From assembly GCF_037975245.1 (NCBI RefSeq), contig NC_092563.1:7561501-7625500 (forward strand): a stretch of 64,000 bases of DNA. Reading direction: 5' to 3'. Source of the DNA: Apostichopus japonicus. Its lineage: Eukaryota > Echinodermata > Holothuroidea > Aspidochirotida > Stichopodidae. How positions within the stretch are numbered: the stretch's first letter is position 1; every line of letters starts with the position of its first letter. The notes under the pieces were generated by a model. That model saw only the letters and a list, made by a program, of their open reading frames with translations. It was not told where the DNA came from and did not search any database. Shown one piece after another: positions 35,035 to 46,111 of this stretch. The position numbers and the translations under genes were made by a program.

Positions 35035-38000
35035 ATGATATCTTTTTACTATTCCCCAGTTCAGTCAGGTTGCATGAGGTTTTCTCAAGCTTTTTTACTG
35101 TTCATTGTACTTGTCAGTAAAATTTCTCTCTGTTTATCTCAAGGACGTGGCCAGGACTTGGAAGGTTTGTTGTTTCAATGATCGTACACATCTTAATATT
35201 ATTAATAAAGAATGATTTTAGCCTTTTTTTCTACCAATTTCCCCCCCAACAAAAATACAGAAATGCATAATTCATGAATAGAAAATTGATTGAGACTTTT
35301 ACAAAAGTTTGGAATAAAACTGCAGTTATGGAGTCTACTTGGGAAACAGGTTTCACCTACCAAAATGGAAGTCTATGCAATTCAAACTCTTTGATGTAAT
35401 AGACAGCATAGCAAAAATCGAAAAAAAATTCCTTCAGTTGCTAAACAATTGCAAACATGCATACCAGGTACGAAAATTGTTTTTTTTTTCCTTTAAATCT
35501 TACATGGTTCACAAGAAATGTAGAGTTTAGTTCAATTTAATCTTGCAACATGGTTCCAAAATGTTTACACTTTTCCCCTTTCTTCACCTCTCCAACTAAT
35601 TTAAGCCACATTTTTTTTTGAATTTGTTTTAAAGATAGTATGGTCACTTCCCAATCAATCACCCAGTTCTTTTCTGTTTGCAGTGAACGTCCGTTTTGCC
35701 AACCGTACACAGATTCCCGGGCAGCAAACTCCTACTATTGTGGAGGTGTCCATCGGTGACAATGGTACGTGGGTCAAAGTTCAGACAAACGGCAGAGACA
35801 GGAAGGTCGGCAGTGTCATCTGCAGACAGCTGGGTCAGGGACCCGTGTTCAATGCGATTACGGTGATCGCAGACAGCGGTATGAATTATTATACCGTGAT
35901 TTGTGAAGGAACGGAGGCGTCTCTCAAGGACTGCTTCATCAAGACTAACACCTCCTCTGATTATACACATCCACTTTTCCTGTATGTACAATGCCTGCCC
36001 CCTCATGCCCAAGGTATGTGTATCTCCCAAAGTATGTCTTTAATGGAATGCCAGTGTTTAGTTTATATCATGTATTACAAATACCAAGTGCTTAGTTTTT
36101 ATTTTCAATTTCATGTATGGGTTATGCCCCAAAGATTTTATGATTCCATCAGCAGTGATATCATCTCAAAAGGCTGTTGTTATGGACCACAAATTGCTAA
36201 TTTAAAAGCAAACTTGTGAGTTCTTAATAGGCCTGAAAAGAAGTTTTGAAGTTACTTTCCATTTGTCAAGTGTGATTGGAATCTACTTCCCAAGAAAACG
36301 TAAAATTCATTCAGCACTAATAATGCAATGTGTTACTCACTGTAAGGCTGTACCTACTTTTAATACCTGAAGGTACAATGCCCGGGCTATGCAACTGACC
36401 CAACGTAATCTTTAGCTACCAAAATAAATTACAAAACAGAACTTGTAAAGTCAAAGGATGTGACAGAATAATTGAGATGATGACTGCACCTAGTTTGAAG
36501 ATGACTGCACCTTGTTTGATGACGACTACACCTAGTTTGATGATGACTGCACCTAGTTTGAAGATGACTGCACCTAGTTTGAAGATGACTGCACCTAGTT
36601 TGAAGATGACTGCACTGCACCTAGTTTGATGATGAATGCACCTAGTTTGAAGACGACTGCACCTAGTTTGAAGACGACTGCACCTAGTTTGAAGACGACT
36701 GCACCTAGTTTGATGACGACTGCACCTAGTTTGATGACGACTGCACCTAGTTTGATGACGACTGCACCTAGTTTGATGATGAATGCACCTAGTTTGATGA
36801 TGAATGCACCTAGTTTGAAGATGAATGCACCTAGTTTGAAGATGAATGCACCTAGTTTGAAGATGAATGCACCTAGTTTGATGATGACTGCACCTAGTTT
36901 GATGATGACTGCACCTAGTTTGATGATGACTGCACCTAGTTTGATGATGACTGCACCTAGTTTGATGATGACTGCACCTAGTTTGAAGATGACTGCACCT
37001 AGTTTGAAGATGACTGCACCTAGTTTGATGATGACTGCACCTAGTTTGAAGATGACTGCACCTAGTTTGAAGATGACTGCACCTAGTTTGAAGATGACTG
37101 CACCTAGTTTGATGATGACTGCACCTAGTTTGATGATGACTGCACCTAGTTTGAAGATGACTGCACCTAGTTTGAAGATGGCTGCACCTAGTTTGAAGAT
37201 GACTGCACCTAGTTTGAAGATGACTGCACCTAGTTTGCTTCAATTTCACCATCATGAGCACCAGCAGGGCTACCTATGTTATGAAGATATTCTGTAACAC
37301 TGTAGTACTTTTATCCAAGCCATGAGAACAATGTTCAATGCTTTGTATTAACTCCTCAATATAAGTGTATCCCTGATAATACACGGCAGTATTATATTAA
37401 GAATGATGTTTTCTTTGAAGCTGCCTTCTTAAATAAAACAAATACAAAATGTTCAAATTTGAATTTCTATGTACATAGGATGTGTAAAGTGCATACCTTT
37501 TAAAAAAGTTAAATTTTTAGTTTGGTCATGAGTCACTAAAGCCAAATCCTACTCGCCTGCTGATGGTAAATCGGTTCCGGTGTTTTCTTGAGATCATTTT
37601 TGGTCAGTTGGTTGATGGTCTGATCTTTGTTAACCTATGAATTTAATCAAGAGATCTATAATTTTCTTTCATCCCAATACAAAGAGCAATCCACAATTTT
37701 TTCTCAGATTGGTCGTGGACAAAAGTCAATGTTACGGTTTGAATATTTGAGTCGCTGACGCCAACTAACTCTACTTTGTCAATTCTTTGACAGTCTGATC
37801 TCTGTTAACTCATGAGTTTAACCAAGAGATCTGTTTTAGTTGCCTCCCAATACCAAGAAATATTTCCATGTAGTATGCGTTGGAGAATATTTTATTGAAA
37901 CTTTTGTCATTCTCTTCATTTTTTCACAGAGCTCGAAGTATTTCTCATAAAAGGACAGCAGTATTTAACAGAAGGCGTAGTGTTCATCTACGTCGGTGGC

Positions 38001-40128
38001 AGTTGGGGTCCTATCTGTGCTCAGGAATACAAGAGCAAGCCTTCACTCTGTGATATCATGTGTCATGAGTTGGGCTACCAGAGGTGCAACGATTGGGTTC
38101 ATGTTCTCGAAGGCGATGTATTTTCGGAGCCTGTCATTACAGATTTGCAGTGTCGTGACGGTGCGAGGTCATTGCAAGATTGCACCTTTGAGTCCACAAG
38201 AAGTTGCCCGCACTCTCCGGGTCAAACTTCGGCGACTGGGGATTATCTGGAAGTTGCCTGCAACGATTGGGACATAACTGGCGATACTTACGGTATCGTT
38301 TCTAATTACGAGACGTCTCATTTCTCATATTACAATTACAAAGACGATGGTACGTACCATTTTACAATTTATAAACATGAACTGCCAAAAAAACAAAAAA
38401 AAATTGAATATGTATTTGAAGTCAAAAGTGTTTTTGATCTGCAATGAAGAAAGGTCCATAAAATTAGAATCTCCTAGAAATTAGAAACTCAAGGTAAACA
38501 GAAAATACAAGCAGTAATAAACTGTTATATAGGAAGATCCCCTCCCCACACCCTCCCCCTCAACCCCCCCCAAATAAAAAAAAGAAGAAGAGAAAGATAA
38601 GAACAGACAGGTATGCACAATTTATTTAGTTTGCCTGACACATAAATATTTGAATATTTGATATGTTTTAGTTAACGTGATCTGAGATCGATCAATCACT
38701 GGGAGACTTCCACCCCCTCCCCCCAACAATAGCCTTTAATGAGACTTCCACCCCCTCCCCCCACCAATAGCCTTTAATGAGACTTCCACCCCCTCCCCCC
38801 ACCAATAGCCTTTAATGAGATTTCCACCCCCTCCCCCCACCAATAGCCTTTAATGAGACTTCCACCCCCTCCCCCCACCAATAGCCTTTAATGAGACTTC
38901 CACCCCCTCCCCCACCAATAGCCTTTAATGAGACTTCCACCCCCTCCCCCCACCAATAGCCTTTAATGAGACTCCCACCCCCTTCCCCCACCAATAGCCT
39001 TTAATGAGACTCCCACCCCCTTCCCCCACCAATAGCCTTTAATGAGACTTCCACCCCCTTCCCCCACCAATAGCCTTTAATGAGACTTCCACCCCCTCCC
39101 TCACCTCCCCCCACCTCCCCCCCATCAATAGCCTTTAATGATCGTATAAAGTTGCATTTTACAATTAATAAAATCAAATTAGGACTAATGAAATATCCTT
39201 TTAGATCCTCAGGTATACTTTTGACTTCTTTGTAACAGAAATTCCATCTTATAATAATGCATATCTTCTATTTCTTGGCAGAAAAATTTGAAAATATAAC
39301 TGCTTGGTGAGGGACATATTTACTAGTGTAGTTCCCCCACAGGTTCACCCTTTTTTATGTTCAATGAGGGCAGTATACTTACCAAGTTATCGGTAATCCT
39401 TCTTCCAGATTGGCATAGATTTAAGCAGGTGTTGTACAATAGATGCTTTTAAAGCCACATTAATATGTACTCAGTCTATGTCAGTCTATGGAATACACTC
39501 AAAAGCACTCTTTCATAGCTGAAAGATCCTGCCAAAAACCATTTTCCACATTATTTTTCATTTGATAAATGAAAACCGGCCGTATCATCAGTCCTGGTTG
39601 ATGGGTAAAACTAACATAATACGTTGAAGTAGGGAGGAGAAAGATTTTTTTCTGGGGGGGGGGGGGGGCTTTCGATCTTCTACTGGTCAACTTTCACATT
39701 GCTGATTTGGCGATTTTGTACAGTTGAGAGAATTTTTTTAAAAATCATGTTTCTGTTCTGTCTCAGTTCCCACAGGAACTCCATCGACCCGGTATACTCC
39801 CGCCCTCTATCTGGTGTTGGTGGTCGTCATCACCTTCTGCGGGGTCATGCTGTACATATACCGTAAGAACCAAGTAGACGCACAGAGGGTCTTCACGAAT
39901 GGATGCGGCCCGAACAGCGGTCCTCAGTCGACAACTCTGCTGCCCTCGACAAACACGATTTCTGAAGCCACCCAGATAAGATATTTACCCCGTGCTGTTA
40001 CGGACAGTCCGCCCCCACCCTACACTGCCACCCTGGCCGAACAGAGTTATACTCCACCAAAGGACGATGACGATGGCGTGTCTCCCGAACGTGATCCGGA
40101 GCTGCCCACCTATGAGGAGGTAGTCTAA
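35035..40128 (+). CDS. SRCR-B: tandem paralogue, two SRCR domains, one TM, PPxY tail
   Basis: Four coding exons, 35035-35164, 35684-36013, 37930-38349 and 39767-40128 (stop TAA), all in phase 1, give 413 residues. A hydrophobic signal segment (AFLLFIVLV) lies in residues 1-37. SRCR domain 1 (about 45-149) has only four cysteines (90, 117, 127, 147). Domain 2 (about 155-265) has eight (183, 194, 198, 206, 228, 238, 246, 264) with WGPIC and CHELGY. A tyrosine-rich stalk precedes the membrane segment at 305-325, then RKN and an 88-residue tail with PPPPY (375-379) and DPELPTYEEVV (403-413) at the extreme C-terminus. Exon order, phases and cysteine patterns match SRCR-A, so the two arose by duplication. 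Possible N-glycosylation sites are N50, N70 and N132. Introns 2 and 3 hold large minisatellites. Function is unknown. Confidence 0.88.
36479..37239. repeat. 21-bp minisatellite in SRCR-B intron 2
   Basis: About 36 head-to-tail units of ATGACTGCACCTAGTTTGAAG and variants (GAA/GAT, GATG/GACG, ACTG/AATG). Because 21 is a multiple of three, long frames stay open on both strands; they lie inside a well-defined intron and are not genes. One unit near 36607-36620 has an extra TGCACTG-type insertion. Confidence 0.95.
38703..39139. repeat. 38-bp minisatellite in SRCR-B intron 3
   Basis: About 11 units of a C-rich 38-mer containing GAGACTTCCACCCCCTCCCC and ACCAATAGCCTTTAAT. The last units degenerate into CCTCCC runs. 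The other strand is strongly G-rich. Confidence 0.95.
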
Positions 40129-40429
40129 ACCTGCAGAGATCAAACCTAGCGTTTACAGGAGATGAAAAGGTTGTGAGGTATTTTGGGTGTTTTTGAGAAA
40201 ACAAACAGTTCCATTAATCAAGCAACTGAGAGGTTTCTAGACCCAAGAAAGAGGCATTATCCATTTTCATCGTTGTATACACCAAAGGATATATCTCAGG
40301 TCATTGTTGCTGCTTGGTTGTGTGGAAAAGTTGAACTATACAAGGTAACATGTTGTGTGAAACATATTTCTCGAAAGACTCTTTCAATTAGCTTCTGAAG
40401 GAATCTATGCGGTGGCGTGTGCGTACGTG
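40129..40429. other. SRCR-B 3' UTR
   Basis: Non-coding sequence directly after the stop codon. The first canonical AATAAA I noticed is far downstream at 41473-41478, so the true transcript end is uncertain. Confidence 0.35.
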
Positions 40430-41330
40430 ACACTTGCTGGTAAACGCTCTAACTTCAGAAGGATAACTGGTGTATATTTCATATTTAGGTATGTAGGTTT
40501 CCTGTAGATAGAACTGGTTTGGGATTGTTGCTGGCAGTGGTCAAAGGTCATTTGAAGTCAGTATAGGTCAAAGTTTGAAAACATTGTTCACACCATACCT
40601 CAAGAAGTAGAAGTTGCAGGAAGTTCAAACTTGGGTGTTTTGCTTGCCGTTGGTGAGTAGACGATCTGTAGTGTTTTTCATATCAAGAGAGGCGAAAAAG
40701 TGTGATATCATGAGGAAGGTCGCCGTTGCAGTTCTTATGTTTGGCTGTGGATTTCCTGTAATTAGTTCAGCCAAACTATAGGGTTTGTGCTTGGAGGTCA
40801 AAGGTCATTTGGGGTCAGCAGTGGGCAAAATGTGAATGTATCAAAAGTGCTATATCTCCAGAATCAGAACTTGAAAGGAGCTCATATATGCATGGTATGA
40901 AAGCCTTGTGTATGGTATAGGCTGTACACAATTTGAGGTAGGTCAGAGTTTATTTAAGCTCACCGGGTGTCAAACCTTGAACCACTATGTAAATACGATA
41001 TTTCCGGCTAGAAAACTGCAGTAGCTGGTTTATATGGCTATGGCTTCTCTATCATGAGTTCAATTATATTTGGTTGAGGGTAAAGGTCATTTCGGTTCAG
41101 CAGTGGTTACACTCTGGAAAGTTTAAACATGATATCCTAAGATAGGGAGTTTCATTAGATGTCATATTGGAATATGTCTTTCCTATGGTGAGAACACAAG
41201 CCCAGTCATTCTTTGTGAAGGTCAAAAGTTGAGGCCACTAAGAGGGGAATGTTAGAACATTAAAAGCACTGCAGCTGGATAACTTTAATTTCAAGTTGAG
41301 ACTTCTAATTTGCTTCAAGTCAGTGGTCAT
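40430..41330. repeat. Degenerate tandem repeat carrying GGTCAAAGGTCA motifs
   Basis: Three diverged units spaced roughly 260-285 bp share a block like GGTCAAAGGTCATTTGGGG followed by TCAGCAGTGG (near 40538, 40796 and 41079). The middle unit has a perfect DR1 site at 40795-40807, and the first has a one-base variant at 40538-40550. A related segment is in SRCR-A intron 3 near 28198, so this is a dispersed family. Confidence 0.55.
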
Positions 41331-41472
41331 TTTTAAATTTGTTAATTTAGTACAACGAAGGCTGTTTCATTATCATGACATGTTATAATACAGACTATGC
41401 TGCGATTATGGGAGTGTAATTTATGCTACTACAGCGATATCACATTAAAGAAAGATTTCTTATTCTGATTTT

Positions 41473-41478
41473 AATAAA
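41473..41478 (+). terminator. Candidate distal poly(A) signal of SRCR-B
   Basis: AATAAA about 1.35 kb after the SRCR-B stop codon. It would give a long 3' UTR that includes the degenerate repeat. Weakly supported. Confidence 0.25.
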
Positions 41479-42596
41479 GATCATTGTTAATGGTAAATTT
41501 GAATGCAACTGAGTATGTAGATGTGGAATTGAATAAGCTAGCTTTATTGGTAGTAAGTAAAGCATAATATTTTTAAAGCCCTGTTGACAGTTAAGAACAG
41601 GCGGGTGTCAAACCCAGATGGAGATTCTTGTTAATGTAACATATTATGACATAAATTTTGGGAAAGTTTCATACAATATAGGCAGCTGAAGTAAGAGGGT
41701 ACAGAACATACCGTAGGATTTACTGTAGGAACATATACTGTAGGAACTGTAGGATACTGTAGGAACATACTCCTGGGATTTAAGCAATATATTACAACGG
41801 ATTTCTTTATTGTAGTACAACAACATAGGTTCATTGTTATTCAAGAACAAAAGAACAATGTTATTTTAAGACAATAAGGGCTGTTGTAATTGTACAATTT
41901 AAACAATATAATACAATAGAAAACAAATTATTTTATGACAAAAATGGCTGTAAGTTATTGTAATGTCTCTTTTTGGGCTATTTTTACAATAACTACTGAC
42001 ATTTCATGACAGTAAACAACAAATAGTTAAGTATGATAGAATTCAGATTTAAATTATCTTTCTCATTTGTCACTACATTTTGTGGAAATGGTTACATACC
42101 TGTAAGAGGAGGGTAAATTGGTAACTGATTTGAAATATGCATATTCATGTTTGGGGTACCAAGGTGCAATAAGTATTCAATATTGGATTGAACAGTTTTT
42201 TTTAATATCAGGCCATACTGAATTTTTTATGGTGTACACGAGCCTGAGATACAAAACTTCTAGTGCATGATGAGACAATCAAATTACTAATTGAAAACAG
42301 TAAATTTTAAGTATCGTTAAAGGGAAAATGAATGATTATCATCATTGGAAGGCAATGGTGGAATAATCAAGAAAAATTGCCCTTGCTTATAAATATTCAT
42401 GAATCAGGGTTTACATTATGGCACCATTCATAGGTGTATTTTACATTTTCAGCGGTTGGTGGTGCTCATCATTATTTTCTTGGCAGCTGTAAATTTGTGT
42501 CTTTTAATTTTTGTCTGATTTTCATTTCACCTATTCGTTAAGAAAGAAACATTTCCGCAAGTATGCGCTTCAGTCAGGTATTTGTACTATGCTTTG

Positions 42597-42664
42597 GAGC
42601 AAGGGTTAAAGGGAATGTCTGAATGGATCTGAGCAAGGGTTAAAGGGAATGTCTGAGTAGATCT
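42597..42664. repeat. 34-bp tandem duplication
   Basis: GAGCAAGGGTTAAAGGGAAT and its continuation through GTCTGA-TGGATCT occurs twice in a row with only two differences, so it is recent. Confidence 0.85.
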
Positions 42665-43081
42665 GTTACTCTATCGATATATGTTTGGAGTTTATTCCAA
42701 AGCAGTGAATGCATTCTAACCAAGTTGCGTGTGTCAGTTTTATGTTGTTTGATATTTGAAAGTTTAGATCATGTCAAATGCTTGATGTAATTTGAGAGAG
42801 GTAAATGTGAAGACAAGGGTCATTTTATTTTGAAGCTGAGCTTAACCCTCAAATGTTTGAAAATGTGTCTCTTACAGAGGAAGGCAATGAAAATTGCTGA
42901 CAGGCTTCCATAGTTTGTAAGACAGCATTGTATTTTAACTATCTCAGATTGGGTTAAAATCTGTTACTGGTGCACTGGGAAAATAGATTTAGGTGTGTTA
43001 TCAGAGTCTGATGTTCACTCAATAGTGAAACTCTGAGTAACAACTACAAGTGTTCCACTAGTCACAGCTAATTCTCTTCTG

Positions 43082-43192
43082 GATATATATTAATTTGAAA
43101 TTGTAGTGAGTTGGAAAATCCAGAACAGTGAAAAAACTTCCAGCCTGCACCGGGATTTGAACCCGGGCCTCGCGCTTTATATGCGGACACCC
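43082..43192 (-). mobile_element. 5'-truncated tRNA-derived SINE
   Basis: A relative of the SINE at 16087-16254 in the same orientation. It shares GAGTTGGAAAATC, AACAGTGAAAAA-CTTCCAGCCT and the B-box region (TTTGAACCCGGGCC, one base off consensus). The tRNA head breaks off at GGACACCC, directly against a TA repeat, and the other end carries an AT-rich tail. Confidence 0.7.
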
Positions 43193-43225
43193 TATATATC
43201 TATATATATAATTGATGTTTTATAT

Positions 43226-43301
<76 letters not shown>
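43193..43301. repeat. TA microsatellite
   Basis: TA repeats with TACATA interruptions, abutting the truncated SINE. Confidence 0.95.
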
Positions 43302-43303
<2 letters not shown>

Positions 43304-45292
43304 AATAACTACTTGTTAGAGAGGCTGTTAAGTTGCTTGTTATAATTTGCACATGGGTGACCATTATTTGATATTCTAGCATATTTGGGGACAACATTGA
43401 CGACCACGATACGATTCCACCCAATATTAAGAAAACCTCGTCTCACTCATACAGCTTTGTGTATATTATTTAGTGAAAGTCACTTATTGTAAAAGTCTTG
43501 GCCTTTTCCATTGTTTTTTAAGTAAAAGCAGTAATACCAACAAATTATGTTTTGCAATCTGCTAACCAATTTCACACATAACTCAAATTTTCAAAATCAA
43601 ATTATGCTTGTTTAGATTTACTGTTGAAATGCTGCGAACTTGTGGAATCAAGACCACCGGTATATTCTCCATTGTCTTCCAATATTTCGCCTTCCTGTCT
43701 GGAAAACCATCTTGGTTAAGATGATGATCATTTTCGGATATTTCATCAACTGTAAACTAGCAATCCATTAGATCTTCTGAACTCGAAGCTCTTATGGATT
43801 TCTGTAATGTTTGTGTTGTACACGGTTTGGTGGTGTGTTGCTATATCATTTTGTATTTCGGAAATCAATTTAGAAAAAACACAAGAAGATGAAGAAGAGA
43901 AAGAAAACTAACAACAATTGGTGCTCTTTTTTCATTCTAAACTTGAAATTATTGTTTTTTCAATTGTTTTTACTCTTTCTGTGAATACTGAAATGATTTA
44001 TACTGCAATTTTGTACATTATTCTTTTACTTTCCCTTTTTTTTTATGGTTTTTAAATAAAAGTTCAGAAAAATGAAGAAAGAAAAAAAAAACCGTGAGTG
44101 GCGGAATTTAAAGTTTTGAATCTTTTTATCGCATTATATTCTTGTCTCTTGTCACTTCGAGGCCTACTTTATAAACAAAACAAATATACAGCGTTGCCCG
44201 TGTTAATGTTAATTTGGTGTAAGCAAAACTCTGGTTAATTGGGAGACTAATATTAGTGTGGGAAAATGGGGGGGGGGGGGCAGGGCGGGTTCTTAGTATG
44301 AGGTGTATGTGTTTTTAACGGATCGTTTTGTTATTCACATATTAATCCATTGGACACAGGATTTAGCCAAAAAATTCAAGACATTGCTATGGGAGGGCGC
44401 GGGGAAGGGGTGGGATTGGTTTATATTCCATACTCTACAACTTCAACAACGGACTGGAACTTTGTCAAAGAATAATTGTACTTTTAGCTCTATAGAAATG
44501 AAATTGCGCCCTCTTTATACGTACTTTTATCGCCAGAAGTTCCTTTGAAGACAGGAGCAGAGAACTTAAGTACTTGAGTTCGTCTCTGCGAAAGCCAACA
44601 AGGGCCATGCAAATAAAATTGAATAATGTGTAATAAAAGTTTCATAGTGTGTAATGAAAATCCATTATTTTTAATAACAAATTGGGTTTTGCGAAGTTTC
44701 TTAAATTTTGCTTAATTTAATGTCATTCAGTCTTTGATTACTCCATCAAAATGAGTTTTAAGGATGAATGCATTTCAGTATTTCTGCCAATATAGTTCTG
44801 TGCGTCTGAATGTTAACTTCTGTAGGCTATAATACAGTAAAATATGTTTATCATCTTTCGTAACGCAGTACTGTTAGAAACTCGATTCGACTTATTATTT
44901 TGTTCGCACGTGGTCTTTCTGTGTGGTGTGTGATATAAGGCTACACTAAATCTTTGCACGTATTAACGATTAAAATCTGGGGCGCCATGGAGGGTGGGCT
45001 AAACTGACGAAGGTCTCACGACAGCCAAAAGCTTCTTAAAAGTGTAAGCTGAGTAACCATTGACGCCACAACTACGTGTCGGTTAGCCATAACCACAATT
45101 CTCGTGTAATTTGAGCATGTAGCCTAGGCTATAGGCAATTGAACCACTCCTCCATTACAATGACAAATGAAACAAAAATCACAAGAGGATCTGATTGAGT
45201 TTGCAATACAGATTCAATCACTTCATTTTAAGTTTACTAAAAGTTAGTGCATTTTTCCATATACACAAAACTATTCGATTTTTGGCGCAGAA

Positions 45293-45544
45293 ATGAATAT
45301 TTTTTTTGCTATTTGTTTTTGTGTGACTTTTACACTCATTCACTGTCAAACCCCAACGTGCCGGGACAGCTTAAAAATATTTGAGATAACTTGCTGCTCC
45401 GACAATTCAACTAAGACCCCTTTCAAGTTATGTAAATCAATTTTGATGCCCCCCCCCCCACCAACATCTAATTTATGTGGTTCCCTAACAAGAAACAAGA
45501 AACTTATGGTTACCGTAGTAACCGAGAAAAAAATTAATTGTTGA
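45293..45544 (+). CDS. Possible small secreted Cys-rich protein or first exon
   Basis: The 83-codon frame starts with a convincing signal peptide (MNIFFAICFCVTFTLIHCQ), followed by a cysteine-rich stretch with TCRDSLKIFEITCC and an NST glycosylation site. The second half passes through a run of C that gives five prolines and looks like inserted low-complexity DNA. The true exon may instead end at a possible donor TTAT|GTAAAT near 45430. I know no family match, and no downstream exon was found. Confidence 0.3.
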   Translation: MNIFFAICFCVTFTLIHCQTPTCRDSLKIFEITCCSDNSTKTPFKLCKSILMPPPPPTSNLCGSLTRNKKLMVTVVTEKKINC

Positions 45545-46111
45545 AGTTCCTTCAGCATTTACGTCTACTTAATGTAGCCATCTTCATTGAGTTTCGTCTT
45601 CTAACTTACATGGCTCTAGTATCATAGTATGGCGAGAATTTTTGTTGATCAGCTATACTAATCTACAAAATGATAAGAGTATGACATTCTTGATATAAAT
45701 GTTGCGGAGGCGTTTTAGGATTGACGCACGAACAGCCCACCTCAAAAAAACAAAAAAAAAACAAAACAAAAATCGAAAGACTTGTACGCACCCCGCATGC
45801 AGGTAATGTTAACAGTCCTATGTTATCAAGTTCATATCATTGTCATTAAATTCCTGTGGGGTTATATGACACGGCTTCTCGGTATTTGTTACTAATGTTA
45901 CTGAAGGCATCTGATGCGCCACCGGCGAAACAATTCTTGCCGGATATATGCGACAGTTTGTACTGCTACACCGGCGATGGAGAACAGATAAATACGTTTT
46001 TTTTCCGAACTTACGTATAGGAGTGACCTAGCCCGATTAATGAGGTACATATACAGCACAAACAGCCGTGACGTTATGTCTAACATTAGTGGCTATAGCG
46101 TATTCTACAGT

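Noticed and set aside
36416-37297. Long frames of 281 codons (minus) and 223 codons (plus)
   Set aside because: They are produced by a 21-bp tandem repeat inside a well-supported intron of SRCR-B; both strands are open only because 21 is divisible by three.
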